DNA of 64,000 bases from Desulfobulbus oligotrophicus (GTDB taxonomy: Bacteria; Desulfobacterota; Desulfobulbia; Desulfobulbales; Desulfobulbaceae), in assembly GCF_016446285.1 (NCBI RefSeq), contig NZ_CP054140.1:787501-851500 (forward strand), read 5' to 3'. A program made the position numbers and the translations under genes. The notes beneath the pieces are model-generated. The model was not told the DNA's origin. It searched no databases and was given only the letters and a program-made list of their open reading frames with translations. Positions 35,130-45,166 of this stretch are shown here, piece after piece; position 1 is the first letter of the stretch; every line of letters begins with the position of its first letter.

Positions 35130-35936
35130 TTAAGGTATCGGCGTGGCAAACACCCAATAAACCGCGCCAATCTCAACAGGTTTGTCAACACCATCTTTTT
35201 TTATGGTCCGGTCCGCAGTGTTTAAGGCTGCAAAACCCCACCATCCCGCCCAGGGCATGGCATAGCTGAACATACCCTTGGCATCGGTTTTGAGCGTCTG
35301 AGTAACAAAGGGGTCTCCGGGAACGGTGATCTCCTTGGTATTCACTGCGGATTCACTGAGGTATTCGATCTCAACCTCAGTAAACGCTGCCGGCTTGCCC
35401 TTAACCAGCACCTGCCCGGTAAAAACATTCCCGGTCCACAGGCCATAGGGCCGTGTGAAGGGAACAATCTCCGTTTCCAGACCCACAGGAGAGTCCCACC
35501 CTTCTTCCTTGCCCAGCGCATTGACACAAACTTTCGTATAATGAACAATAAAGGTGTCCTCAGCCGGCTCCCAGTATGGAACCGGCTCCATATAAAACGT
35601 ATAGTCGCCGGGACGCTTAATTGTGTACTCAGCTTGCCAGAACGTGGCTCCTTTTTGCTGATCTCCCCCTTTACCGATGAAGGAAGTCAAGGCAGCGCGC
35701 AAATCTGTGCGGTTGCCTTCATGCTGTACCCCGAACTGCTCAGGTCTGGCCAGTTCCATGTACTGCCCTTCCAGAGGATGCAGAAATTTAAGTGCAACCT
35801 GAATTTTTCTGGGATCCTCCTGTGTGACGATATCATCAGACGGGATGACACAGCCAAAATGGGCCAGGCTGATGGTAGCACAGCTCAAGACTGCGGATAA
35901 ACACGTAAAGACCGTAAGCAGATGTCTGTAACGCAT
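35130..35936 (-). CDS. nikK: NikK-like periplasmic DUF4198 protein
   Basis: 268 residues with a signal peptide ([20 protein letters not shown]). [26 protein letters not shown] and [21 protein letters not shown] are characteristic of the DUF4198/NikK proteins associated with nickel ECF transporters; the C-terminal part ([18 protein letters not shown]) is a carboxypeptidase-regulatory-like sandwich. First gene of nikK-L-L'-M-Q-O. Start ATG 35936 has an AGGGAGAGAACCT site. Confidence 0.85.
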   Translation of the reverse strand: MRYRHLLTVFTCLSAVLSCATISLAHFGCVIPSDDIVTQEDPRKIQVALKFLHPLEGQYMELARPEQFGVQHEGNRTDLRAALTSFIGKGGDQQKGATFWQAEYTIKRPGDYTFYMEPVPYWEPAEDTFIVHYTKVCVNALGKEEGWDSPVGLETEIVPFTRPYGLWTGNVFTGQVLVKGKPAAFTEVEIEYLSESAVNTKEITVPGDPFVTQTLKTDAKGMFSYAMPWAGWWGFAALNTADRTIKKDGVDKPVEIGAVYWVFATPIP

Positions 35937-36374
35937 AGGTTCTCTCCCTGGTGATGTGCATGTGAACAGATTGATGCTCCTGTCCCTGTTCTTCCTCCAA
36001 CTGAAGCCACAAAAAGATAACACGAATTATCCTTCCCCGCACGCAACATACACATCAATTAAAAAATCGTGTGATCTTTTCTCCAGTTTGGAGAACAGAC
36101 GTTTTGGTGACAGAGGAAAGAGGCACGTGAAAAATCAAGAGATTCTGAATTTCCGCTACCTGACACTACCAAACGTTACTGTTTAAAATACCGGTTTGTT
36201 TGCTGAAATTTGCTTTCTGAAAAATTCATGGATCAACATGACCAACAATCAGATCCGTCAGGACAGCCCTGTCTGTCCATGGACTGCAGGAGAATTTTCT
36301 CCACCAGAAAACGGAAGATGGGAGAAAAACAGGCTTCAGCGGCCAGCACTGAACACAGGAAGATATCCTCGCTT
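35937..36374. other. Intergenic region between nikK and dgkA, with a candidate operator
   Basis: About 440 bases between divergently read nikK and the end of dgkA. GATAA-N6-TTATC (36016-36031) is an inverted repeat some 80 bases upstream of nikK and might bind a metal regulator such as NikR or a Fur-family protein, but it matches no consensus convincingly. Frames near 36196-36425 lack support. Confidence 0.35.
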
Positions 36375-36746
36375 TCAGGTGAACAGTACCAGGAACCAGA
36401 TCACCACGATCTGAACAATAGCTAAAAAAACAGCCGCAGAACCGAGATCTTTGGCCAATCCGGAGAGTTCATGGTGTTCCAGTCCGATACGGTCAACCAC
36501 GGCTTCAACTGCGGAATTGAGAATTTCAACAATCAGTAAGATCAGCAGACTGCCAACAAGGAGGGCACGCTCCACACCGGTATCACCAAGCCAACAGGCA
36601 ACCGGTGTCAGAATCAGACAGACAACGAGTTCCTGACGAAAGGCCTCTTCATTGCGATAAGCGGTGGTCAATCCTACATAGGAACAGCGCAACGCCCGTC
36701 TGAGCCGTGCAACTCCGGTTCCGTTAAATTTTTCCTGTTCAATCAT
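36375..36746 (-). CDS. dgkA: Diacylglycerol kinase (prokaryotic, integral membrane)
   Basis: 123 residues, usual length. Motifs NEEAFRQELVV and ILNSAVEAVVDRIGLEHHEL with the catalytic Glu and Asn residues, and three membrane helices. Recycles diacylglycerol made during periplasmic glucan or lipid transfer. Confidence 0.93.
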   Translation of the reverse strand: MIEQEKFNGTGVARLRRALRCSYVGLTTAYRNEEAFRQELVVCLILTPVACWLGDTGVERALLVGSLLILLIVEILNSAVEAVVDRIGLEHHELSGLAKDLGSAAVFLAIVQIVVIWFLVLFT

Positions 36747-36905
36747 GCTACTGGGTTCCTCGGCCGGATAAAGCAGGCCACAAAATGGTGTTTAAAAATA
36801 CACGCCCCCACTGTTACCAGATCTGTGCCAGGGGGGCCTGACATTCGGCTGACTCCTGACAGAAGTACACAAACAAAAACTTTGGCAAACCTTGCAGCGT
36901 ATGGT

Positions 36906-36922
36906 AATTTCATACTGAAATT
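36906..36922. promoter_or_regulatory. Palindromic site upstream of the HTH gene
   Basis: AATTTCA-TAC-TGAAATT, perfect seven-base arms with a three-base centre, 25 bases before the ATG of the HTH protein. A natural candidate for autoregulation. Confidence 0.45.
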
Positions 36923-36947
36923 AATAAAATAGAGCAGACACGTCGAT

Positions 36948-37322
36948 ATGAATCGTGAAACTTTTATCAAATTACGGGCCAAACTGGGAAAAACCCAAAA
37001 ACATCTTGCCGAACTTCTGGGAGTCTCCTTAAAGGCCATACAAAGTTATGAGCAGGGTTGGCGAACCATACCTCTCCATGTTGAGCGCCAACTCTATTTT
37101 CTGGCGGTTAACCAACGGCTCGACACCCAGGCCCGGCGGAGTAAAGACTGCTGGATTGTCAAAAAATGCGCACACAAAAAAGAGTGCCCGGCATGGGAGT
37201 TCCAGGCAGGGCAGCTTTGCTGGTTTCTCAGCGGTACCCACTGTGAAGGGACTGCCGATACAAGCTGGAAGGAAAAAATAGCCATCTGCCGCAATTGCGA
37301 TATTCTGACCTCGCTGCTATGA
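36948..37322 (+). CDS. HTH (XRE-type) protein with cysteine-rich tail
   Basis: 124 residues. 1-55 is a helix-turn-helix of the Cro/C1 kind (KTQKHLAELLGVSLKAIQSY). 66-120 carries a six-to-seven cysteine array: CWIVKKCAHKKECPAW, then LCWFLSGTHC and CRNCDIL. The CWxxKxC-x(4)-CPA...CW...C...C-x2-C spacing recurs in signalling proteins of this phylum and probably binds an Fe-S cluster or zinc, so the protein may sense redox or metal. Target genes unknown; dgkA (divergent) and mnmA flank it. Confidence 0.7.
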   Translation: MNRETFIKLRAKLGKTQKHLAELLGVSLKAIQSYEQGWRTIPLHVERQLYFLAVNQRLDTQARRSKDCWIVKKCAHKKECPAWEFQAGQLCWFLSGTHCEGTADTSWKEKIAICRNCDILTSLL

Positions 37323-37417
37323 ACAGCACCGACAGGCGTCAGATTCCGCTCACGAACACATCGATCGGCTACCCCTCCCATTGACCATTTGTTTTTTATT
37401 TTGAAGTAAACTTATAT

Positions 37418-38461
37418 ATGGGTGCACGAACAGTCGGTATCGCAATGAGCGGTGGCGTCGACTCCACCATAGCAGCTCTGCTGCTGCTTCAGAAAGGCCA
37501 TCGTGTACACGGATTCCACATGCTGCTGCCCCTTCCCCAGTCGGACGCGCAGTGCCGGCGTACACAACAGATTGCCCGGCAGCTGTCGATCCCTCTGACC
37601 ATTATTGATCTGCGCCGGTCCTTCACCGAGCAGGTCGTCACCCCTTTTATCAACAGCTACCAAGCAGGCATCACTCCCAACCCCTGTATTTACTGTAACG
37701 AAACCATCAAATTCGGCCTGTTGGCCCAGACAATGTTACAGCAGGGGATGCATCTCGTTGCCACAGGTCATTATGCCCAGATACACGATCAGCAGGGCGC
37801 TCTTTTTCTGGCTCGCGGTATAGATCAGGGAAAGGATCAATCCTATTTTCTGGCCCGCCTGACTGCCAAACAACTGCAAACCGCACTCTTTCCCCTGGGG
37901 ACCTGGACCAAAAAACAGGTTTATGCACAGGCAGCTGCTGCAGGTTTGCAGCGTACCAACCAGGAAAGTCAGGACGTCTGCTTTCTTACTCAGGGAATGG
38001 CCACCTTTTTTGCGAACCATGGTTTTCAAGAGCATCCCGGGCCGATTGTCTCCACAGATGGACGACAAGTCGGCGCTCATCGTGGCATCTGGCACTACAC
38101 CATCGGTCAGCGCCGAGGACTTGGTTCACCGGATAAAACCCCCTGGTATGTGATCCGGCTCGATGAAAACCGTAACCAGGTGATTGTCGGCAAACAAGAA
38201 GAGCTCTTTACCGGTCGTTGCTCGCTGCATTCACTGCGTTGGACCTATGAAGCCCCACCTCTGCCCTGGCATGGTCTGGTCCAGTTGCGCTCCCGACACC
38301 TCCCTGTATTGTCTGAACTGACTGCCAATGGTGCCGGAAGCTGGTCGCTTTCCTTTGCCGCCCCGCAACGGGCTGTCACCCCCGGTCAATTCGCCGTGCT
38401 GTACAAAGACAACCGGGTAATCGGCAGCGCGGTGATCGACAAGGATAAAGAAGCACTATGA
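37418..38461 (+). CDS. mnmA: tRNA-specific 2-thiouridylase MnmA
   Basis: 347 residues. PP-loop SGGVDST (residues 11-17) for ATP, catalytic cysteines in PNPCIYCNETIKFG and QDVCFL, and ATGHYAQI. Makes s2U34 in tRNA-Lys, Glu and Gln; tRNA-Lys(UUU) and tRNA-Glu(UUC) are encoded nearby. No good Shine-Dalgarno. Stop overlaps the mtaB start (ATGA). Confidence 0.94.
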   Translation: MGARTVGIAMSGGVDSTIAALLLLQKGHRVHGFHMLLPLPQSDAQCRRTQQIARQLSIPLTIIDLRRSFTEQVVTPFINSYQAGITPNPCIYCNETIKFGLLAQTMLQQGMHLVATGHYAQIHDQQGALFLARGIDQGKDQSYFLARLTAKQLQTALFPLGTWTKKQVYAQAAAAGLQRTNQESQDVCFLTQGMATFFANHGFQEHPGPIVSTDGRQVGAHRGIWHYTIGQRRGLGSPDKTPWYVIRLDENRNQVIVGKQEELFTGRCSLHSLRWTYEAPPLPWHGLVQLRSRHLPVLSELTANGAGSWSLSFAAPQRAVTPGQFAVLYKDNRVIGSAVIDKDKEAL

Positions 38462-39795
38462 AAACACGGGTTGCGATCACCACCCTGGGCTGTAAAGTGA
38501 ATCAATTCGAATCGGCAGCCTTTGCAAGCGGTTTCGAGGCAGCTGGTTGTCAGGTGGTGCCATTTCAGGCTGAAGCCGATATCTATGTGATCAACACCTG
38601 TACCGTGACCGCCAGGGCCGGTCAACAGTCACGACAGTTGATCCGACGGGTGCTGCATCAACGCCCCGGGGCCAGAATAGTGGTCACCGGCTGTTACGCC
38701 CAGATGGATCCGGAAGCAGTATTTGATCTCTCGGCAGAACCGTTGCTTGTTGTCGGTAACGGCAACAAACACCGTCTGGTGGCCACTGCCCTCAGCAAGC
38801 ATTCACCTGACCTGGTTTTACTCATGGGCCGTATCCGGGAGAATCGGCAAATTTGCAACCTCCCTGTTGTCCGGTTCCGTAACCGCACCCGCGCCTACCT
38901 TCGGATTCAGGATGGTTGTGATAACTTTTGCTCCTACTGCATTGTGCCCTTTACTCGAGGCGCCAGCCGTAGCCTGCCCCTGGCCGATGTCCTGACACAG
39001 GCCGCGATTTTCGTTGAACAGGAGTATCGTGAGCTGGTGATCACCGGCATCAATGTCGGTAAATACGGCCTTGACCTTCACGAGGGTGAAACCATCTACA
39101 GTCTTCTCGATCGGCTCTGTCGCACATTTCCACACTGCCGGATTCGTCTGAGTTCCATTGAACCCGGTGAAGTGAACGACACCCTGCTCCAGCTGATGCA
39201 AAGATACCCCAACTTCATGCCGCATCTGCACATACCGCTCCAAAGCGGTGATGACGCTGTCCTGGCCCGAATGAACCGCCGGTACACCGGCGCACAGTTT
39301 GCCGATACTATCCAGCGGGTGATCGATGCCCAGCCGGAGACAACCATCGGTTGTGACGTTCTGGTCGGTTTTCCGGGTGAAACCGATCAGGAAGCCGATA
39401 ACACCTATGCATTGCTCGCTGACCTGAAGATCGGTTATCTGCATGTCTTCCCCTACTCCCGAAGACCCGGCACCCTGGCCGCCTCCCTGCCCCGGCAGCT
39501 GCCCGGCCCTGTGAAGGAAAATAGAGTCCGGCGACTGCACTCGCTGGATGCAAAAAAACGCCAGTCCCGATATCAAGACAACATCGGTCGTCTCCATCGG
39601 GTGCTTGTTGAGCGGCGACAGGCAAAAAACGGACTGCTGCAGGGGTTTTCTGAAAACTATCTGCCGCTCCTGTTTCCCGGCCCCTCCCGTGAAGTTCACC
39701 AGGTGGTTTCGGTCAGGTGTACCGGCATTGAGAACGGACATCCCATAGGCATTATCACTGAGGACGAGCTTGAGGAAAGTCGTCAAACCAGGTAA
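38458..39795 (+). CDS. mtaB: tRNA t6A37 methylthiotransferase MtaB
   Basis: 445 residues of the MiaB/RimO family. N-terminal UPF0004 domain with TTLGCKVNQFES, NTCTVTARAG and VTGCYAQ (three cluster cysteines), radical-SAM core DGCDNFCSYCIVPFTRG, and C-terminal TRAM-like segment. The LGCKVN and IVPFTRG variants point to MtaB (ms2t6A) rather than MiaB. Coupled to mnmA, so two thiolation enzymes form one unit. Confidence 0.93.
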   Translation: MKTRVAITTLGCKVNQFESAAFASGFEAAGCQVVPFQAEADIYVINTCTVTARAGQQSRQLIRRVLHQRPGARIVVTGCYAQMDPEAVFDLSAEPLLVVGNGNKHRLVATALSKHSPDLVLLMGRIRENRQICNLPVVRFRNRTRAYLRIQDGCDNFCSYCIVPFTRGASRSLPLADVLTQAAIFVEQEYRELVITGINVGKYGLDLHEGETIYSLLDRLCRTFPHCRIRLSSIEPGEVNDTLLQLMQRYPNFMPHLHIPLQSGDDAVLARMNRRYTGAQFADTIQRVIDAQPETTIGCDVLVGFPGETDQEADNTYALLADLKIGYLHVFPYSRRPGTLAASLPRQLPGPVKENRVRRLHSLDAKKRQSRYQDNIGRLHRVLVERRQAKNGLLQGFSENYLPLLFPGPSREVHQVVSVRCTGIENGHPIGIITEDELEESRQTR

Positions 39796-39825
39796 TCTGC
39801 GGTTCGCAGTCTTTGAGGCATATGA

Positions 39826-41070
39826 ATGATTGGAGAAATAATTGCCATTGGCGATGAACTGACCTCGGGCCGTATCGTCAACACCACCAGTGGTCTTGCT
39901 GCCCGGCATCTGTTCCTGCTTGGTCACCAGATTCGCGCCATGCATACCATCGGCGACGATCCAAAGCTGATTGGCACCACTCTCAAGGCTGCGGTCGAAC
40001 GCAGCGACTTTATCCTGGTTACAGGAGGACTGGGCGCAACCAGTGATGACCTGACCAATGAGGCGGTGATCAAAGCCCTCGGCCTCAATGGAGCCGTCCA
40101 TCCGGGGGTAAAGGCAAATATTGAATCGCGCCTGGGCAGAGGTGAACAGGCTGCGATCCCCCTGGCCAAACTGGCCAATCTTCCCGAGGGAGTCGAGGTG
40201 CTGGATCCGGATTGCCGCATGGCCGGTTATCTTCTCTGGTATCACAACAAGCCGCTCTACTTTTTACCTGGTGTGCCCCCGCAGATGGAATTTCTCCTCC
40301 GCAACGAGGTTGTGCCCCGTCTGCAGGCCTTCGATGCCGGACATGCCCAGCCGGTCTGTCAGCGAATCTACCGCACCTGCGGCCTCTATGAGATTGAAAT
40401 CAACAAACGTCTCAAACCCCTGGAAGATCAGAACATCGAAATCGGTTACTATCCAGTTGGTGCCGAGGTACATGTCAGCCTGACCTGTCATCGTCTGCAA
40501 AAAGGTGTCGAAAACTCCGACTTCATCCGCACTGACGCCTTTATTCGCGAGGCATTGGGTGATGACCTGTACGGTTTCAACGAAGATACCCTGGCTGCTG
40601 TAACCGGTAAACTGCTTGCTCAACATGGCCTGATGCTCGGTGTCGCCGAATCGTGTACCGGCGGGCTCATTGCCGCTTCACTGACTGAAATACCGGGGAG
40701 TTCCCGTTGGTTTAAAGGTGGAACTGTGGTCTATGCCAACGAGGCCAAGGAGCGTCTGCTCGGTATCAAGGCAGAGACCATTGCCAAAAACGGTGCGGTC
40801 AGCAGTACCGTGGCCCGGGCCATGGCCGCTGGTACAGTCAACCACCTTGGTTGCGATATAGCCGTGGCTGCGACCGGTATCGCCGGACCCGACGGCGGTA
40901 CTGCAGACAAGCCCGTCGGCACCGTCTACCTTGGCCTTGCCTTTCGCGGGCATGTCAGCAGCCGTAGACACCTTTTCCACGGATCGCGCCGTCAGGTTCA
41001 GGAGAAGACCGCACAAAGCGCCATAGACATGGTACGCCGTACCCTGCTTGATTTTAACCCAGCTCAATAA
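39826..41070 (+). CDS. cinA: CinA: NMN deamidase/ADP-ribose pyrophosphatase
   Basis: 414 residues, two domains: N-terminal COG1058 nucleotide-hydrolase ([42 protein letters not shown]) and C-terminal PncC-type deamidase ([40 protein letters not shown]). Acts in pyridine-nucleotide recycling. Directly upstream of recA by ten bases, as in many bacteria. Confidence 0.94.
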   Translation: MIGEIIAIGDELTSGRIVNTTSGLAARHLFLLGHQIRAMHTIGDDPKLIGTTLKAAVERSDFILVTGGLGATSDDLTNEAVIKALGLNGAVHPGVKANIESRLGRGEQAAIPLAKLANLPEGVEVLDPDCRMAGYLLWYHNKPLYFLPGVPPQMEFLLRNEVVPRLQAFDAGHAQPVCQRIYRTCGLYEIEINKRLKPLEDQNIEIGYYPVGAEVHVSLTCHRLQKGVENSDFIRTDAFIREALGDDLYGFNEDTLAAVTGKLLAQHGLMLGVAESCTGGLIAASLTEIPGSSRWFKGGTVVYANEAKERLLGIKAETIAKNGAVSSTVARAMAAGTVNHLGCDIAVAATGIAGPDGGTADKPVGTVYLGLAFRGHVSSRRHLFHGSRRQVQEKTAQSAIDMVRRTLLDFNPAQ

Positions 41071-41080
41071 GGAGTTGTTC

Positions 41081-42112
41081 ATGACGAAAACGACCGACAA
41101 CAGTGAAGGCCGTCTGAAAAGCATTGATAATGCCATCACCCAAATCCACCGGCAATTCGGTAAAGGCTCGATCATGCGCCTTGGTTCAACGGAACGGGAA
41201 AATATTCCGGTCATACCAACCGGTGTTCTTTCCATTGACCTGGCGCTGGGGGTCGGAGGCCTGCCCCGGGGCCGGGTAACCGAAATCTACGGTCCGGAAT
41301 CTTCCGGCAAGACCACCCTGGCCCTGCATGTCATTGCCGAGGCGCAACGGCGCGGTGGCAACGCCGCCTTCATCGACGCTGAACATGCCCTGGATGTTGC
41401 CTATGCCGAACGGTTGGGAGTCGATGTCGACAACCTGCTCATCTCACAGCCGGATTACGGTGAACAGGCCCTGGAGATTGCCGAAATCCTCATTCGCAGC
41501 GGCGGTATCGACGTTGTGGTCATTGACTCGGTGGCGGCGCTGGTGCCAAGAGCCGAGATCGACGGCAACGTCGGCGACCAGCACGTCGGCCTTCAGGCCC
41601 GGCTCATGAGCCATACCATGCGCAAATTCACCGGTGTGCTCTCCCGTACCAACACCGTGCTGATCTTCATCAACCAGATCCGCATGAAGATCGGAGTTAT
41701 GTTCGGTAATCCTGAAACCACCACCGGTGGCAATGCACTTAAATTTTACAGTTCTATCCGTATTGATATCCGCAAAATCAGTACCATCAAAGAAGGGCAG
41801 GAATCGATCGGCAACCAAACAAGAGTCAAGGTCGTTAAAAACAAGGTGGCACCGCCCTTCAAACAGGCTGAGTTCGATATTGTTTACGGCGAAGGCATCT
41901 CAAGGACCGGAGACTTACTCGACCTTGGCGTTGCCCATGGCCTGGTCGACAAGAGTGGGTCCTGGTACAGTTATCAGGACGAGCGTATCGGCCAGGGCCG
42001 TGAAAATGCAAAAAAATTCCTCCTGGAGCATCCAACCGCTATGACCGACATCAACCGGAAATTACGGCTGGCTTTCGGCATGCCGGTTGACGGTGATCCG
42101 GATGCAGACTGA
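41081..42112 (+). CDS. recA: Recombinase RecA
   Basis: 343 residues. Walker [13 protein letters not shown]-like [17 protein letters not shown]2 loop region [20 protein letters not shown]. Start ATG 41081 with AAGGAG; the frame extends eleven codons upstream into cinA. No LexA box was recognised immediately upstream, so it may be read from the cinA promoter. The RdgC-like proteins at 26-29.5 kb would be expected to oppose it. Confidence 0.97.
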   Translation: MTKTTDNSEGRLKSIDNAITQIHRQFGKGSIMRLGSTERENIPVIPTGVLSIDLALGVGGLPRGRVTEIYGPESSGKTTLALHVIAEAQRRGGNAAFIDAEHALDVAYAERLGVDVDNLLISQPDYGEQALEIAEILIRSGGIDVVVIDSVAALVPRAEIDGNVGDQHVGLQARLMSHTMRKFTGVLSRTNTVLIFINQIRMKIGVMFGNPETTTGGNALKFYSSIRIDIRKISTIKEGQESIGNQTRVKVVKNKVAPPFKQAEFDIVYGEGISRTGDLLDLGVAHGLVDKSGSWYSYQDERIGQGRENAKKFLLEHPTAMTDINRKLRLAFGMPVDGDPDAD

Positions 42113-42237
42113 GACACGTAAACATGTCAGGGATGAGATGCCTGATGGGTTGCTGAAGAATACAGGATATTCTTTTTAAGACGATCAATCTACAGATCGC
42201 TGACAGCCTTACCGCAGCGATCCATGCAAAAAACAGG

Positions 42238-43203
42238 TTACGTGATCGGTCCACTCAACCCGCCCTGGTGTTCTTTAAAACGGACAAGGGCGGTGAGAAA
42301 GTCGCAGCATGGGGTCGGTACCCCGAATATCCGTCCCTGAGCCGAGACATAGCCGACCATGGCCTCGACCTCTGTGGGTTTATGATGTTCCAGATCCTGG
42401 AGCATTGAGGGTCGGTGGTTGTAGGTGGCCGGCAGTAACTGTTCATAAAAAACGTTGCGATAAGCGGCAGCGCTGGGCCAGGGTACTGATCCCCCCATGG
42501 TCGTGAGCACCGCAAAGGTCTCGTCAATCACCTGGTCCATAAGCATACGGGTTTCTTCATGCTCTCCAAGTAAGCCATAGTGAACACCAAGAACGGCGCC
42601 CAGAGGGTTGAGGGTGCAGTTGTACAGGAGTTTTGCATAAAGTGACTGATAGATATCCGGCACCGCGACGGTAGGCAGACCGGCATGTGTCAATGCTTCA
42701 GCCAGTCGTTTGGCGGCAGCCGGAACAACCCCGGGTACACAGCCGCCCACATGCACGGCGTCCGCAGAGACTGAAATCTGCACCCGGCCGGACTGCTCAA
42801 TCTCAAAGCCTGTTATTACCCGGGCGGCAAGGCTTCGTTCACGACCGAGTCGCTCTTCCAGTTTTTCCAGGTTACCACAGCCGTTCTGCATTGATACCAC
42901 CGGACAATAACAGCTGCTCAGGTTGGCAATGGCGGCAATGGCGGCATCAGTGTCATAGGTTTTGGTCGTCAGCAGAACGATATCGTAGGCAGCACCGCTG
43001 CGCGCCTTCAGGCTGGTGAGCAAACCAAGCTGTTCCGGATGCGCGTGAAACGTGCCCAGAACACCGCTCACCTCCAGTCCTGTCTGTTGCAGGGGAGCAA
43101 GAAAACGAGGTCGTATGACCAGGTCGACCTGATGTCCAGCTGCCGCCAGCATGCAGCCAATGGCCTGGCCCAAAGCTCCTGCTCCAAAAACCAAAAAATA
43201 CAT
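42238..43203 (-). CDS. panE: 2-dehydropantoate 2-reductase (PanE/ApbA)
   Basis: 321 residues, NADPH-dependent reduction of ketopantoate in CoA synthesis. GAGALGQAIGCMLAAAGHQV near the N-terminus is the dinucleotide-binding motif; LLTTKTYDTDAAI and MQNGCGNLEKL follow; catalytic Lys in SLYAKLLYNCTLNPL and the C-terminal substrate region RPSMLQDLEHHKPTEVEAM. ATG 43203 preceded by GGAGGG. Divergent from folA by 125 bases. Confidence 0.88.
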   Translation of the reverse strand: MYFLVFGAGALGQAIGCMLAAAGHQVDLVIRPRFLAPLQQTGLEVSGVLGTFHAHPEQLGLLTSLKARSGAAYDIVLLTTKTYDTDAAIAAIANLSSCYCPVVSMQNGCGNLEKLEERLGRERSLAARVITGFEIEQSGRVQISVSADAVHVGGCVPGVVPAAAKRLAEALTHAGLPTVAVPDIYQSLYAKLLYNCTLNPLGAVLGVHYGLLGEHEETRMLMDQVIDETFAVLTTMGGSVPWPSAAAYRNVFYEQLLPATYNHRPSMLQDLEHHKPTEVEAMVGYVSAQGRIFGVPTPCCDFLTALVRFKEHQGGLSGPIT

Positions 43204-43328
43204 GCCACCCTCCGTTATCGTCGCCATTCCGTATCTCCACTCGAGCAGATACAGGATTTGTGGTAACAGTGCCGCCTGTCCGGTATACTCTCAACAGTAC
43301 ACAACAAAAATCCAACAGTCTATCGTGT

Positions 43329-43835
43329 ATGGAGCTGATCATCATTGCCGCCCTGACCCGCCGCCGGGTCATTGGCCATCACAATACCATTCCCTGGCAG
43401 ATCCCGGAAGACCTGGCCCACTTCAAAGCCGTCACCATGGGTTTTCCAGTCATAATGGGTCGACGGACCTATGCATCCATCGGCGGCCCTCTGCCGGGAA
43501 GAAAAACGATCGTGGTGACTGCCGATCCAAATTTTTATGCACATCCAGGCTGCAGGGTGGCTGTCAGCCTCCATGCGGCCATCTCGTCCTGCAGGGGCGC
43601 AGAAAAAGTCTTTATTGCCGGTGGTACGCGTTTATACAAGGAGGCACTCCCCCTGGCCGACACCCTGATCCTCACCGTTATCTTGCAGGAGTTCATCGGT
43701 GATACATACTTTCCGGAGTTTTCCGCTTATCCGTTTATCCTGACTGACAGCCGGCCCCTTGACGCTGCAGTTCCCGCAAGAGTTGACACCTACCACCGCA
43801 AAAGGGGCATGCATACCATAAAAAGCCCTTTTTAG
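43329..43835 (+). CDS. folA: Dihydrofolate reductase
   Basis: 168 residues. IIAALTRRRVIGHHNTIPWQIPEDLAHFK carries the Trp and active-site acid (Glu in PEDLAHFK) of DHFR; VIMGRRTYASIG, LPGRKTIVV and IAGGTRLYKEALPLAD follow. Start ATG 43329 placed by comparison with the family; the frame is open further upstream. Ribosome site weak. Confidence 0.92.
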   Translation: MELIIIAALTRRRVIGHHNTIPWQIPEDLAHFKAVTMGFPVIMGRRTYASIGGPLPGRKTIVVTADPNFYAHPGCRVAVSLHAAISSCRGAEKVFIAGGTRLYKEALPLADTLILTVILQEFIGDTYFPEFSAYPFILTDSRPLDAAVPARVDTYHRKRGMHTIKSPF

Positions 43836-43895
43836 TTCTTTGATCCCGGAAATCATAGCTGCAGCAAGCCTGATTTTATGCTAGAAAAGGCCGTT

Positions 43896-44672
43896 ATGCG
43901 ACGTTTCTTCCTGTCAGACAGTATCCGCAGTGATGATCGGGTTATTCTCACCGGTGCGGAAGCCCGGCACATCGCCTCAGTGTGTCGTCTCAAAGCCGGC
44001 CACAAGGTCGAACTGTTCGACGGTGAGGGGAACGTGTACACTACTGTACTGGAAACAGTGGATAAAAACAGTGTTACTCTGGTCATAGAAGAGGCACGGT
44101 TTGAAATCACTGTTGAGCAGTCTCCCCTGACTTTGGCGCAAGGGTTACTCAAGGGTAAGAAGATGGATCTAGTGATCCAAAAAGCAACCGAATTGGGCGT
44201 GCATACCTTTCTACCGCTTGAGTCCCGTTACTGTGAAAACCAGGGTGCCCGCAATCGTCAGCTGGAGCGTTGGCAACGAATCTCCATTGAGGCATGTAAA
44301 CAGTGCCATCGCACGGCACCCATGCGGATTCTGCCGGTTACCCCCCTGGCTCAGGCCGACTTCTCAATCTTCCGGCATCGATTAGTCGCCTATGAGGACG
44401 AAAAGATTTCGGCATTACCGCAGCATCTTTCCAAACAGCCCGGTGCAATCTGCCTGGTGCTCGGACCAGAGGGTGGGCTCCATGCTGAGGATCTGCATGT
44501 CCTTCAACAGTGGAATTTCACTGTTTTTTCTTTAGGGCGCCTTATCCTTCGAGCTGAGACCGCCGCCCTGGCGGCAACGGCGATCGTTCGTTACTTAAGC
44601 GGAGGTTTGGAGCCTGTGGACAGGCAACTCTCGACAGACCACCCCTCTCCAGAGATGGAGAATCTCGTGTAA
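43896..44672 (+). CDS. rsmE: 16S rRNA (uracil1498-N3)-methyltransferase RsmE
   Basis: 258 residues. MRRFFLSDS start, PUA-like N-terminal domain, then SPOUT knot motifs KKMDLVIQKATELGVHTFLP, LVLGPEGGLHAEDL and FSLGRLILRAETAALAA. The start at 43896 follows AAAAGG and matches the family N-terminus; the frame opens six codons earlier. Upstream of dtd by 32 bases. Confidence 0.92.
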   Translation: MRRFFLSDSIRSDDRVILTGAEARHIASVCRLKAGHKVELFDGEGNVYTTVLETVDKNSVTLVIEEARFEITVEQSPLTLAQGLLKGKKMDLVIQKATELGVHTFLPLESRYCENQGARNRQLERWQRISIEACKQCHRTAPMRILPVTPLAQADFSIFRHRLVAYEDEKISALPQHLSKQPGAICLVLGPEGGLHAEDLHVLQQWNFTVFSLGRLILRAETAALAATAIVRYLSGGLEPVDRQLSTDHPSPEMENLV

Positions 44673-44704
44673 CTTTTGCTCATAGCCCAAAGCCCCCTTC
44701 TTCT

Positions 44705-45154
44705 ATGCGAGCAGTCATCCAGCGTGTCAGCAAAGCTCAGGTCGAGGTTGAGCAACAGGTTATCGGTGCTATCAGTACCGGCCTGGTTGCCCTTATCGGT
44801 ATGCATCGGTCCGACACAGACAAAGATCTGCTGTGGATGGTCGACAAAATACAGCATCTTCGCATCTTTAATGATAGCAACGGTGTCATGAACCGTTCAC
44901 TGGTGGATATCGGCGGTGAACTACTGGTGGTCTCCCAGTTCACCCTGCATGGTGACTGCCGCAAAGGCCGCCGACCGTCCTGGCATGAAGCAGCGCCGCC
45001 TGAACAGGCACGGCACCTCTATGATCGCTTCCTTGCTCTCTGCAAAGAACAGAATCTTGCGACGCAAAACGGTACATTCCAGGCTGATATGCACCTGTCC
45101 TTGACAAATTCCGGCCCGGTCACCATTCTTTTAGACTCTCATAAAATTTTTTAA
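44705..45154 (+). CDS. dtd: D-aminoacyl-tRNA deacylase
   Basis: 149 residues, usual length. MRAVIQRVSKAQVEV, LVVSQFTLHGDCRKGRRPSW and the cross-subunit GPVT motif in SLTNSGPVTILLDS. Hydrolyses D-amino acids and glycine from mischarged tRNAs. The common NDGPVT reads NSGPVT, and QFTLYAD reads QFTLHGD, minor changes. Confidence 0.93.
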   Translation: MRAVIQRVSKAQVEVEQQVIGAISTGLVALIGMHRSDTDKDLLWMVDKIQHLRIFNDSNGVMNRSLVDIGGELLVVSQFTLHGDCRKGRRPSWHEAAPPEQARHLYDRFLALCKEQNLATQNGTFQADMHLSLTNSGPVTILLDSHKIF

Positions 45155-45166
45155 AAACGGAGCGTT

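Noticed and set aside
36016-36031. GATAA-N6-TTATC as a NikR or Fur operator for the nik operon
   Set aside because: Matches neither consensus well and is about 80 bases from nikK; kept only as a remark in the intergenic entry.
38818-40245. Minus-strand frame of 475 codons over mtaB and cinA
   Set aside because: Spans two genuine genes on the other strand and has no domain signature.
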